A stretch of 64,000 bases of DNA from JAOUEA01 sp963719165 (GTDB lineage Bacteria > Actinomycetota > UBA4738 > HRBIN12). The notes beneath the pieces were generated by a model. It did not search any database, was not told where the DNA came from, and saw nothing but the letters and a program-made list of their open reading frames with translations. The DNA lies in NCBI GenBank assembly GCA_963719165.1, contig CAVRAV010000001.1:744001-808000 (forward strand), read 5' to 3'. A program made the position numbers and the translations under genes. Shown here piece after piece: positions 7,478-15,911 of this stretch; position 1 is the first letter of the stretch; each line of letters begins with the position of its first letter.

Positions 7478-7978
7478 ATGTTCAACATCGGCCCTCAGGA
7501 ACTCCTCGTCGTTCTCATCGTGGCCCTCATCATCGTGGGGCCGAAGCGGCTGCCCGAGTTCGGCCGGACGATCGGGCGGGCGCTCAACGAATTCCGCAAG
7601 CTTCAGGACGAGGTGAAGGACATGGTGAAATTCGACCTCGGGGCGGACCCAGCGGACGACGAGGAGACGGAGCCCTCGTTCTCCGATCCCCACGAGCCGG
7701 ATGAGTCCTATGAGGCCGAGCAGGCCATCACGCGCCAGATCGGCGACGGGGACGGCCTGACGCACAGCGAGCGCGTCATCGCCGCCCTGCCAGATGAACT
7801 CGATGAACCGCTCGACGGGCTCGAACCGCTCGACGCACCGCTCGATGGGGACACGGTGGAGGCCGACGTGGAGCCGATCGTTCCGCTCGGTGACGTGGCG
7901 GACCTCGGGCCTGCAGCACCTCCCGACGACGCGTCGCACGACGTTCCCGAAGTCCCCCCGGCGGCTGCCGCGGAGTAG
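7478..7978 (+). CDS. tatA: Sec-independent translocase subunit TatA/TatB-type
   Basis: Tat translocates folded proteins across the membrane. The N-terminus MFNIGPQELLVVLIVALIIVGPKRLPEFGRTIGRALNEFRK holds the membrane helix (about 5-21), the hinge GPKRLPEFG and the amphipathic helix. At 166 residues it is longer than TatA of M. tuberculosis, and the long acidic tail and the Pro-Glu-Phe hinge are more like TatB. With only this gene beside tatC I cannot say whether it acts as TatA, TatB or both. A TAGAAT -10-like box stands at 7449-7454. tatC begins 10 bases after the stop. Confidence 0.88.
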   Translation: MFNIGPQELLVVLIVALIIVGPKRLPEFGRTIGRALNEFRKLQDEVKDMVKFDLGADPADDEETEPSFSDPHEPDESYEAEQAITRQIGDGDGLTHSERVIAALPDELDEPLDGLEPLDAPLDGDTVEADVEPIVPLGDVADLGPAAPPDDASHDVPEVPPAAAAE

Positions 7979-7988
7979 GACGAGCGCC

Positions 7989-8771
7989 GTGCCCACCCTC
8001 CCCAAGTTCCTTCGCCGCCCGACGCCGAGCGAGCGCACCGGCACGATGACGGTGGTCGAACACCTCGAGGAGCTCCGCCACCGGATCGTGGTGAGCGTGA
8101 TCGCCGTGTTGGGGGGCGGGATCCTCGGGTGGTTCCTGTATCAGCCCTTCATGAACCTCGTCAACAACCCCTTCTGCGACTACGTGAACGGCCTTCCGGC
8201 CGACCGGCGGCCGCCCGCGGGGTGCCGGCTCGTCTTCAGCGGTCCCGTGGATGCCATGCTGATCAAGCTGAAGGTGGTGCTGTTCCTCGGCCTGTTCCTC
8301 GCCCTGCCGGTCCTGCTGTACCAGTTGTGGGCGTTCATCGTGCCGGGCCTGACGACCCGAGAGCGGAAGCTCTCCGTGCCGTTCGTGGTGGCCTCGATGC
8401 TGCTGTTCCTGCTGGGGGCGGTCTTCGCCTTGTTCACGCTTCCCAAAGGCCTCGGTTTCCTCCTCGGGTTCGCGGGTCCGGACGTGACGCCGCTGATCAG
8501 CTTCCCGAGCTACGTCGGCTTCGTCGTGTTGGTGACGCTCGCGTTCGGCGTGTCGTTCGAGTTCCCGATCCTGCTCGTGTTCCTGACGATGGTCGGGGTG
8601 CTCTCCAGCGCCAAGCTGCGCGCGTGGCGTCGCTGGGCGATCCTCGGGATCTCCGTGTTCGCGGCCGTGATCACGCCGAGTTCGGATCCGTACTCGATGC
8701 TCGCCTTGATGCTTCCCATGGTGTTCTTCTACGAGGCGTCTATCATCATCGCTCGACTCATGAAGAAGTAG
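7989..8771 (+). CDS. tatC: Sec-independent translocase subunit TatC
   Basis: TatC binds twin-arginine signal peptides. The 260-residue protein has the family start MTVVEHLEELRHRIVVSVIAV (with the Glu that contacts the signal peptide), the P-loop region with VDAMLIKLKVVLFLGLFLALPVLLYQLWAFIVPGL, and a total of six membrane segments, ending FYEASIIIARLMKK. I chose the GTG at 7989; the longer frame back to 7794 overlaps tatA in another frame. The spacer loop between helices 1 and 2 (CDYVNGLPADRRPPAGC) contains two cysteines that could form an extracytoplasmic disulfide. Confidence 0.95.
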   Translation: MPTLPKFLRRPTPSERTGTMTVVEHLEELRHRIVVSVIAVLGGGILGWFLYQPFMNLVNNPFCDYVNGLPADRRPPAGCRLVFSGPVDAMLIKLKVVLFLGLFLALPVLLYQLWAFIVPGLTTRERKLSVPFVVASMLLFLLGAVFALFTLPKGLGFLLGFAGPDVTPLISFPSYVGFVVLVTLAFGVSFEFPILLVFLTMVGVLSSAKLRAWRRWAILGISVFAAVITPSSDPYSMLALMLPMVFFYEASIIIARLMKK

Positions 8772-8779
8772 GGGACTCG

Positions 8780-9517
8780 ATGGCGATCAAGGGCAAGAAC
8801 AGGGCGAAGTCCAAGCCGCGGCAGGCTGCGCGTGCGCCGCGGCGCGACCCCGTGGTGGTCAAGCCTCCGTTCTTCCAACGGCGGTGGGTGCAGGTCGCGC
8901 TCGCGTGCGTCCTGGGCGCTGCGGCCACCCTGATCGTGATCTGGGTCACCAACGGGCTCCGTCGGAACAGCGCGGACGCGCAAGCGGCGGCGGACGCCGC
9001 CACTCGGCGCGCCGCGGCAACGGCGTGGCAACAGGAAGCCGAGGCGCAGATCAGCAAGATCGGCACGCCTCAACAGGGCCGACCGCCGCTGGTCTTCCCG
9101 GCCATGAACACCGCGCTCGACGCCATGAAGAAGGGGACGGTGCCTCCCACGGCCGCCGATACGTTCGGCGGTGCGGCCGATGGAGCGGCGGCGGCCGTCA
9201 AGGCGCTCAGCGCCTTCGACCTCGCGGGCACCATCGAGGGCCAGGGGTTCGACGTCGCCCAAGCCCTGTCCTTCACTGACTCCAAGGACCGTCTCGTGAA
9301 CTCGCTCATCCTGTACCAACGGGCCTCCGAGGTGGCCGTCCTAGCGGCGAAGGCCACCGGCGCTCAGCAAACGACCCTCACGAACACCGCGGACGATCTC
9401 CGCAACGACGCCGCCACCGAGTTTCAGCAGGCCTGGACCACGTATGGCGAGGCCCTGGCGGCCGGCGGGATCAACATCACCCTGCCGGCCGGCGCCACCC
9501 CAAACCTGGGCGGATAG
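8780..9517 (+). CDS. Membrane-anchored hypothetical protein, 245 aa
   Basis: I do not recognise the family. The first 35 residues are strongly basic (KGKNRAKSKPRQAARAPRR), then a single membrane segment (about 41-61, VQVALACVLGAAATLIVIWVT) and an Ala-rich, mainly helical region of about 180 residues outside the membrane. There are no cysteines or catalytic motifs in the outer part. The ATG at 8780 follows tatC by 8 bases with GGGGA just upstream, so it is part of the tat operon. A structural or export-related role would be speculation. Confidence 0.7.
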   Translation: MAIKGKNRAKSKPRQAARAPRRDPVVVKPPFFQRRWVQVALACVLGAAATLIVIWVTNGLRRNSADAQAAADAATRRAAATAWQQEAEAQISKIGTPQQGRPPLVFPAMNTALDAMKKGTVPPTAADTFGGAADGAAAAVKALSAFDLAGTIEGQGFDVAQALSFTDSKDRLVNSLILYQRASEVAVLAAKATGAQQTTLTNTADDLRNDAATEFQQAWTTYGEALAAGGINITLPAGATPNLGG

Positions 9518-9523
9518 GACGGC

Positions 9524-10438
9524 GTGGCGGATCCCGTTCCCGTCGTGGTGGTGGCGAATCCCACCGCAGGGGGCGGCAAGGCCGGGAGGCTCATCGGCAA
9601 GGCCGGCGCGATGCTGCGGAACCTCCGGATCGAACATCGCATCCAGGTGACGCGGTCACCGGCCGAGCTGGAGACCAGCGCTCGGGAGGCCGCCGAGCAA
9701 GGCGCCGGGATCGTCGCGGCGCTCGGCGGCGACGGCACGGTCTCGTGCGCCGCGAACGGGCTGCTCGGGTCCGATGCGACGCTGGCGGTACTGCCGGCAG
9801 GGACCGGCGACGACTTCGCCAGGGCGATCGGAGCAGGTCGCTTCGACGCGGCCGTGCGGCTCCTCGCCGACCCCAAGGTGCGTTCCGTGGACGTGGTCAA
9901 GGTCACGGCCGGGGCGACGGTCCGGCATTTCCTGAACGTGGCGGGCGCCGGGTTCGACTCCGAGGTCAACGAGCGGGCCGATGCCATGCGTCTGCGGCTC
10001 GGCGGGACGGGCACCTACGTCGTGGCCCTCGTGAAGACGCTCTCTCGCTTCACCCCGGCGCGCTACCAGATCTCGGTGGACGATCGACGGTTCGAGGGAG
10101 ACGCCATGCTGGCCGTTGTCGGCAACGGCGTATCCTTCGGTGGCGGTATGAAGGTCACCCCGGGAGCCGTCCTCGATGACGGGCAGTTGGACGTGTGCGT
10201 CGTGGAGGCGCTCTCCAAGGCCGCCTTCCTGCGGGCGTTCCCCCGTGTGTACACCGGGACGCATACGTCCCACCCGCGGGTCCGGATGTATCGGGGAACG
10301 CGGATCGCGATGGAGGCCGATCGGAAGCTGGTGCTGTATGCCGATGGCGAGCGCGTGGCGCCGCTCCCGGCGGTGTTCGAGGTGATGCGTGGGGCGCTCG
10401 GCGTTGTCGTCGGGCCGGAGGCGAAGGGACTTCGATGA
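9524..10438 (+). CDS. Diacylglycerol kinase-family lipid kinase
   Basis: This 304-residue protein has all the motifs of the DagK/YegS lipid kinase fold: NPTAGGGKAG at 12-21, GGDGT at 68-72, PAGTGDDFARA at about 90-100, and the C-terminal beta-sandwich with ADGE near 273. It should phosphorylate a lipid such as diacylglycerol or a related alcohol at the cytoplasmic membrane. The GTG start at 9524 follows the previous stop by 6 bases and its stop overlaps the next ATG (ATGA). A second family member without these motifs lies at 13.9 kb. Confidence 0.9.
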   Translation: MADPVPVVVVANPTAGGGKAGRLIGKAGAMLRNLRIEHRIQVTRSPAELETSAREAAEQGAGIVAALGGDGTVSCAANGLLGSDATLAVLPAGTGDDFARAIGAGRFDAAVRLLADPKVRSVDVVKVTAGATVRHFLNVAGAGFDSEVNERADAMRLRLGGTGTYVVALVKTLSRFTPARYQISVDDRRFEGDAMLAVVGNGVSFGGGMKVTPGAVLDDGQLDVCVVEALSKAAFLRAFPRVYTGTHTSHPRVRMYRGTRIAMEADRKLVLYADGERVAPLPAVFEVMRGALGVVVGPEAKGLR

Positions 10439-11175
10439 GCGATGGCTTGATGTTGATCCACGCCTTTCCACTGGACGCACGCATGTGGCGTCCCCAGCGG
10501 GACGCGTTCGGCGAGGGGCTGGCGATCGTCGCCCCCGATCTCCCGGGGTTCGGCGGAGCCCCCTCCGCCGGTCCGGTGATGTCGATGGGGGCCGCGGCCG
10601 CGACCTGCATACAGGCGGCCGACGCGGCCGGATTCGATCGGATGGTCGTGTGCGGCCTGTCGATGGGAGGCTACGTCGCCTTCGAGCTATGGCGGATGGC
10701 GCGCCAGCGGATCGCCGGCTTGATCCTCGCGAACACACGCTCAGGGGAGGACGCCCCCGAGGGGGCCGCCGGCAGACGCGCGCTCGCCGCAAGGCTGCGA
10801 GCGGAGGGCAACGGCTTCCTCGTGGCCGAACCGCCGCCGCTCTTAGGGGCTGACGCCCCTTCCCAACTGTGGGATGAGGTTCGCGCGTCGATCGCGGATC
10901 AGCCCGCCGAGGCGATCGCGGCGGCCGCCGTGGGCATGGCGGAGCGGCGCGATTCGACGCCGGACCTGAGCGCGATCGACGTCCCCTGCCTCGTGATCAC
11001 CGCCGAGGGTGACACGTTGATCCCGCCCGACGTGACGGCGGCCATGGCGGACCACATCCCCGACGCCACGTTGGTACGCATCGGCGGTGCCGGGCACCTG
11101 TCCAACATGGAGGCTCCCGAGGCGTTCGACGACGCCGTGCGGGCCTTCCTGCCTCGGTGCGACGGGCGCGTGTAG
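10435..11175 (+). CDS. Alpha/beta-hydrolase fold protein
   Basis: A 246-residue alpha/beta hydrolase. HAFPLDARMW carries the oxyanion-hole HxFP pattern near residue 9, the nucleophile elbow is CGLSMGGY (Ser in GLSMG, about residue 75), the acid is expected in EGDTLIPP and the catalytic His in GAGHLSNMEAPEAF. Such proteins include esterases, lactonases and C-C hydrolases, and the substrate cannot be read from the sequence. Start ATG 10435 overlaps the lipid kinase stop, so the two are co-translated; a role in lipid turnover is only suggested by that. Confidence 0.88.
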   Translation: MSDGLMLIHAFPLDARMWRPQRDAFGEGLAIVAPDLPGFGGAPSAGPVMSMGAAAATCIQAADAAGFDRMVVCGLSMGGYVAFELWRMARQRIAGLILANTRSGEDAPEGAAGRRALAARLRAEGNGFLVAEPPPLLGADAPSQLWDEVRASIADQPAEAIAAAAVGMAERRDSTPDLSAIDVPCLVITAEGDTLIPPDVTAAMADHIPDATLVRIGGAGHLSNMEAPEAFDDAVRAFLPRCDGRV

Positions 11176-11197
11176 CGACCGGCACCGTCGCCGCCCG

Positions 11198-11203
11198 TAC
11201 ACT
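11198..11203 (+). promoter_or_regulatory. Putative -10 box for helY
   Basis: TACACT stands 6 bases before the GTG at 11210, with no Shine-Dalgarno site: a leaderless arrangement. Confidence 0.42.
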
Positions 11204-11209
11204 TGCGCG

Positions 11210-13864
11210 GTGAGCACCCCCGAGGCGTTCGCCTCCCGCTTCCCGTTCGCGCTGGACGATTTCCAGCGAGCGGCGATCGATGCGCTCGATCGAGGGCACT
11301 CGGTGCTCGTCGCGGCCCCCACCGGCAGCGGGAAGACCGTGATCGCCGAGTACGGCATCGATCGCTCGCTCGCCCGGGGCGGGAAGACGTTCTACACCAC
11401 GCCCTTGAAGGCGCTTTCCAACCAGAAGTTCGGCGACCTCGTGGCGGCGTACGGACCCGCGTCCGTGGGCCTGCTCACCGGCGACAACACCATCAACGCC
11501 GGTGCCCCCGTGGTGGTGATGACCACAGAGGTCTTGCGCAACATGTTGTACGAACGCAGCCACACCCTCAACGGGCTCCTCAGCGTCGTGATGGACGAGG
11601 TGCACTACCTCCAGGACCCCTACCGAGGCGCCGTCTGGGAGGAGGTCTTGATCCAATTGCCGCCCTCGGTGAGCGTCATCTGCTTGTCCGCCACGATCAG
11701 CAACGCGGAGGAGTTCGGTGAGTGGATCCGGACGCTTCGCGGGCAGACGCAGGTCATCATCGAGGAGCGCCGGCCCGTGCCGCTCGAGCACCACTACCTC
11801 GTAGGACACCGGCTCCATCCGATGCACGTCGAACAGGACGGCGTGTTGCTTCCGAACCCTTACGTGATCTCGCTCGACCAGAACGAGCTCCGCACCAAGA
11901 CGTACTACCGGCGGGGGAGCGGGGTGCCCCAGCACGAACGGATCTCCAGGCCGCGCGAAGGACACCGGCGCGTTTACGTTCCCCGCAGGGAGGAAGTCGT
12001 GGAGGTGCTCGCGGAGCACGGGATGCTGCCCGCGATCTATTTCGTCTTCAGCCGGGCCGGATGTGACCGGAGCGTGCGCTGGCTGCGCGAGGCTGGGACG
12101 CGGCTCACGACGAGGGCCGAGGCCGACCACATCCGCGAACGCGCCGAATCGCGAGCCGCCTGGATGGACGAGGAGGACCTCGTCACGCTCGGATTCCACG
12201 ACTTCCTGGACGGGCTCGCCGCGGGTGTCGCAGCGCACCACGCCGGGATGCTCCCGCTGTTCAAGGAGACCGTCGAGGAGCTCTTCGAGGCGGGGCTCGT
12301 CAAGGTCGTGTTCGCAACCGAGACGCTCTCGCTCGGGATCAACATGCCGGCGAAGACGGTCGTGATCGAGGACCTTTGGAAGTTCCAAGGGGAACGCCAT
12401 GAGATCCTCACGCCGGGGGAGTACACGCAGCTCACGGGCCGCGCGGGCCGGCGGGGCATCGATCCCCTCGGACACGCCGTCGTGCTCTACCAGCGACAGG
12501 TGAACTTCGAACGCGTGGCGACGCTCGCCGGCACGCGCACGTACAACCTCGTGTCGTCCTTCCGCCCCTCCTACAACATGGCCGTCAACCTGGTGCGCAA
12601 CTACTCCCGGGAACAGGCGCACCGCCTGCTCAACGCGTCCTTCGCACAGTTCCTCGCGGATCGCGGCGTCGTGTCCCTCGAACGCCAGCGGTCCCAGGAC
12701 CTCGAGGCCCTGGCGGGCTACCGCGCGAACACGGCATGCCACCTCGGGAACTTCGACGAGTACTGGGATTTGCTGAGGAAGGCGCGACGGCTGCGGGAGG
12801 AAGACCGGACCGGGCGCGAGCGGGGACGCGCGGACGCCGTCCGCGAGGCGGTGGGTCGGCTGCGTCCCGGCGAGGTCGTGAGCCTGCCGAACGGCAAACG
12901 GCGCGGCCTGGCCGTGGTGGTGGCCACGCGGGACGGGCGACCCACCCTCCTCAGTCAGGATCGCTCGTTCTTCCGTGCCTCCGTCCGCGACTTCCCCGAC
13001 CCGCCCGCGGTGCTCACCCGTATCCCTTTGCCGCGCCGCGGTTCCTCTCGGAGCGCGCGGTACCGCCGCGACGTCGCCGCCACGCTCGTGTCGTTGCACG
13101 TCAAGCCTCCCAAGCCCGCCCGGTTCCGTGCCGACCCCCACGTGGAGCGCGAGGCGGCGAGGCTCGAGGAACGAGCGGAGGCACATCCGTGCCGCGCGTG
13201 CCCCGAACGCGCGAAGCACGAGCGCTGGGCGGAGCGCGCGGACGAGCTGGAGCGGAAGGTCACCGGCGTGGATCGTCGGATCCGGGTGCGGACGGAGACC
13301 CTCGCGCGGCAGTTCGACCGGGTACTGGGCGTCCTCGAGGCGATGGGCTACGTCGAGGGGTGGACGCTCTCGGAGAAGGGCCGCTCGCTCACGCGCATCT
13401 ATGGTGAGGGTGACGTGTTGGTGAGCGAGCTCATCGCGGCGGACCTGCTGGCGGGACTCGATCCGCCAGAGGTCGCGGCGCTCTTGTCCTGCGTGGTCTA
13501 TGAGGGCCGCGAACGCACACCGCTCACCGGCCCGATGCCCACGGGGCCGACCGCGGAGCGCTACACGTCGATGCAGAGGATCTGGCGGCGCGTGCGCCGC
13601 ACGGAAGACGAGCATCAGGTTCAGCTATGCCGGGAGCTGGAGCAGGGGTTCGCGACCCCCATCTGGCACTGGGCTCAGGGCCGCCCGCTCGAGGAGATCC
13701 TCGCGGAGACGGACATGGCGCCCGGCGACTTCATCCGCAACTGCAAGCAGCTCCTCGATCTCATGCGTCAGGTAGAGGACGTGGCACCCGAAGGGGCGGC
13801 GACCCTCGTGCACCACGCACGGACGGCCGTCGCGAGGGGCGTCGTCGCCTACACGGGGGTCTAG
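11210..13864 (+). CDS. helY: HelY/Mtr4-like DEAD/DEAH-box helicase
   Basis: An 884-residue superfamily 2 helicase of the Ski2/Mtr4 group, expected to unwind RNA in RNA processing or decay. Motifs in order: Q-motif region FPFALDDFQRAAIDAL, Walker A APTGSGKT at about 38-45, TTPLKALSNQKF, DEVHYL, SATISN, then in the second RecA domain the motif VI QLTGRAGRRGID. The C-terminal half has the helical DSHCT-like region, with a cysteine pair CRACPER. The GTG at 11210 was chosen from the position of the first conserved block and the -10 box. helY follows tatC in M. tuberculosis also, with no other gene between. Confidence 0.93.
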   Translation: MSTPEAFASRFPFALDDFQRAAIDALDRGHSVLVAAPTGSGKTVIAEYGIDRSLARGGKTFYTTPLKALSNQKFGDLVAAYGPASVGLLTGDNTINAGAPVVVMTTEVLRNMLYERSHTLNGLLSVVMDEVHYLQDPYRGAVWEEVLIQLPPSVSVICLSATISNAEEFGEWIRTLRGQTQVIIEERRPVPLEHHYLVGHRLHPMHVEQDGVLLPNPYVISLDQNELRTKTYYRRGSGVPQHERISRPREGHRRVYVPRREEVVEVLAEHGMLPAIYFVFSRAGCDRSVRWLREAGTRLTTRAEADHIRERAESRAAWMDEEDLVTLGFHDFLDGLAAGVAAHHAGMLPLFKETVEELFEAGLVKVVFATETLSLGINMPAKTVVIEDLWKFQGERHEILTPGEYTQLTGRAGRRGIDPLGHAVVLYQRQVNFERVATLAGTRTYNLVSSFRPSYNMAVNLVRNYSREQAHRLLNASFAQFLADRGVVSLERQRSQDLEALAGYRANTACHLGNFDEYWDLLRKARRLREEDRTGRERGRADAVREAVGRLRPGEVVSLPNGKRRGLAVVVATRDGRPTLLSQDRSFFRASVRDFPDPPAVLTRIPLPRRGSSRSARYRRDVAATLVSLHVKPPKPARFRADPHVEREAARLEERAEAHPCRACPERAKHERWAERADELERKVTGVDRRIRVRTETLARQFDRVLGVLEAMGYVEGWTLSEKGRSLTRIYGEGDVLVSELIAADLLAGLDPPEVAALLSCVVYEGRERTPLTGPMPTGPTAERYTSMQRIWRRVRRTEDEHQVQLCRELEQGFATPIWHWAQGRPLEEILAETDMAPGDFIRNCKQLLDLMRQVEDVAPEGAATLVHHARTAVARGVVAYTGV

Positions 13865-13865
13865 C

Positions 13866-13871
13866 TACGAT
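13866..13871 (+). promoter_or_regulatory. Putative -10 box for the second lipid kinase gene
   Basis: TACGAT lies 9 bases before the ATG at 13881. No ribosome site is visible in between. Confidence 0.35.
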
Positions 13872-13880
13872 GCGGGCCAC

Positions 13881-14798
13881 ATGACGAGTCCGTTCGGGCA
13901 GCTGACCGCGATCGCCGACCTACGCGCGGACGATGGACGCCTCCGCAAGGAGCTGCCGCGGCTGGAGCGGGCCTTGGAAGCGCTCGACCTCGAGCACGCG
14001 GTGATCGCCGCCGAGGATCCGTGCGAGGCCGAGGGCATCGCGGCCCAGGCGCTGCGCGATGGCTGCCGCTTCCTCGTGGCGGTGGGCGACGATCGCATGG
14101 TGCAGCGGGTGGTCAACGGCATGTTCGAGGATGGGCGGCCGCTCGTGGAGGGAGCGGTGCTGGGGGTGGTTCCCGCAGGGACGGGCTCCGACCTCGTGAT
14201 GAGCTTCGGACTGCCCGACGATACCGAGGGCGCCTGCCGTCACCTGGCCGGCGCCAACACCTATCCCTTCGACGTGATGAAGGTCACGACCCGCTCGGAG
14301 GCGGGGGAGCCCTCGACGCGCTACGCCACGAACCTCGCCGAGGTCGGCATGGGTGCGGAGGTCGCACGGCGCAACGTCGGCCGCTCGAGCAACCTCGCGC
14401 GCTTCCGTGCGTTCTGGGCGGGGTGGCTCCGCGGAAGGCCCCGGCTCGTCACCGTGCAAGCCGACAAGAAGTCATGGGAGGGCAAGGCCTTCAACGTGAT
14501 CGTCGGCAACGGGCAGTTCGCCGCCGGGTTGCGGATGTCGCCGCGATCCTTTCCGGGCGACGGCGTGCTCGACGCACTGGTGTTCAGCGGACCCCGCAGT
14601 GACGCCTACACCATGCTGCCGCGGATCTACCGCCACGGCGACCACATCCCCGACCCGAACATCCACGAACTGCGAGCGAAGATCCGCATCGCGGTGGACG
14701 CGGACCGTCCCATGGCGGTGGCGGCCGACGGGGTACCGTTCGGCAGCACGCCTGCCACGTTCCAGGTGGTCCCTCAGCAGATCCTCTTGAAGCTCTAG
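13881..14798 (+). CDS. Lipid kinase-like protein with degenerate catalytic motifs
   Basis: A 305-residue member of the diacylglycerol kinase fold. The second half is well kept: VVPAGTGSDLVMSFGLP at 97-112, GMGAEVARRN, VGNGQFAAGLRMSP and AADGVPF. The first half is not: the nucleotide-binding NPxAGxG is absent, and at the exact position of GGDGT (68-72, as in the paralogue at 9524) it reads VGDDR. It may be inactive, bind lipid only, or use another phosphate donor. It starts 16 bases after helY and is followed by the M24 peptidase. Confidence 0.82.
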   Translation: MTSPFGQLTAIADLRADDGRLRKELPRLERALEALDLEHAVIAAEDPCEAEGIAAQALRDGCRFLVAVGDDRMVQRVVNGMFEDGRPLVEGAVLGVVPAGTGSDLVMSFGLPDDTEGACRHLAGANTYPFDVMKVTTRSEAGEPSTRYATNLAEVGMGAEVARRNVGRSSNLARFRAFWAGWLRGRPRLVTVQADKKSWEGKAFNVIVGNGQFAAGLRMSPRSFPGDGVLDALVFSGPRSDAYTMLPRIYRHGDHIPDPNIHELRAKIRIAVDADRPMAVAADGVPFGSTPATFQVVPQQILLKL

Positions 14799-14813
14799 CG
14801 GATGGGAGCACGC

Positions 14814-15908
14814 ATGCAGCGTCACGTCGATCGCATGGCTCGCACGGCCGCGGAGGCGCAGCGGCAGGGGTTCTCGGCGTTGGCCGTCGCGCCCTCTCCC
14901 GATCTCGTGTACCTCACCGGCTACGCCCCCATGCCGACGGAACGACCCACCCTGTTGGTCCTGCGCCCGGGGGCCGACCCCGTCATGCTCGTGCCAGAGC
15001 TCGAGCGGCCGCTCGCGGCGGCGTCGCCCGCGGGTGAGGCGATCGAGCTCGTCGGCTGGCGCGACGGCGGGGACGCGTACGCGGCGGCGGCGCATCTCCT
15101 GCCGCAGGACGGCCGCGTCGCGGTGGGTGACACCCTGTGGGCATCGCATCTCCTCGGCTTGCAGGCCGAGGCACGGCGGGTCACCTTCGCGGCCGCATCG
15201 CCCGTCATCGAACGGCTCCGGGCCATCAAGGACGAGGACGAGCTCGCGGCGCTCAGCCGGGCCGGGCGAGCCGCCGACGAGACGTTCCGCCAGATCTGCG
15301 AACGGACGTTCACGGGACGCCGAGAGGAAGAGATCGCCGCTGAGCTCGCGGAGCTGCTCGTCCACAACGGCCACGACGTCGCGGCGTTCACCATCGTCGC
15401 CAGCGGCCCGCACGGAGCCTCCCCGCATCACGAGCCGGGTGGCCGGAGCATGCTGCCGCGTGACGCGGTCGTGTTGGACTTCGGCGGCTCGCTCGGCGGC
15501 TATCACTCCGATACCACGCGCACGGTCGTCGTCGGCGATCCGCCCGAGGGGTTCGAGGCCGTCTACGCGATCGTGCATGAGGCACAGGAGGCGGCGTTCC
15601 GCGCCGTGCGACCCGGGACGCGCGCGCAGGACGTCGACCGCGCGGCCCGGCGGGTCATCGACGGGGCAGGCTACGGCGAGCGTTTCTTCCATCGCACGGG
15701 GCACGGGATCGGTCTGGAGGTGCACGAAGCGCCCTATCTCGTCGAGGGCAACGAGCGGTCCCTCGAACCCGGCATGACGTTCTCGCTTGAACCGGGCATC
15801 TACCTGGACGGGGCCTTCGGGGTTCGGATCGAGGACATCGTTGTGGTCACCGCGGACGGAGCGGACCGCCTGAACCGATCCTCGCGCGAACTCCAGGTCG
15901 TCGCCTAG
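14814..15908 (+). CDS. M24-family metallopeptidase (Xaa-Pro aminopeptidase-like)
   Basis: A 364-residue creatinase/prolidase-fold peptidase. The N-terminal domain (to about 130) begins MQRHVDRMARTAAEAQRQGF. The catalytic domain keeps the five metal ligands: Asp in VVLDFGGSL, Asp in YHSDTTRTV, His in HRTGHGIGL, Glu in FSLEPGIYL and Glu in VRIEDIVVV. It should remove N-terminal residues next to proline or cleave X-Pro dipeptides. I prefer the ATG at 14814, which has GGGAG 5 bases upstream, over the ATG at 14802, which has none. Confidence 0.92.
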   Translation: MQRHVDRMARTAAEAQRQGFSALAVAPSPDLVYLTGYAPMPTERPTLLVLRPGADPVMLVPELERPLAAASPAGEAIELVGWRDGGDAYAAAAHLLPQDGRVAVGDTLWASHLLGLQAEARRVTFAAASPVIERLRAIKDEDELAALSRAGRAADETFRQICERTFTGRREEEIAAELAELLVHNGHDVAAFTIVASGPHGASPHHEPGGRSMLPRDAVVLDFGGSLGGYHSDTTRTVVVGDPPEGFEAVYAIVHEAQEAAFRAVRPGTRAQDVDRAARRVIDGAGYGERFFHRTGHGIGLEVHEAPYLVEGNERSLEPGMTFSLEPGIYLDGAFGVRIEDIVVVTADGADRLNRSSRELQVVA

Positions 15909-15911
15909 ACG

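Noticed and set aside
10997..13615. 872-residue minus-strand open frame
   Set aside because: It is antisense to helY, which has all helicase motifs; the frame's composition is typical shadow.
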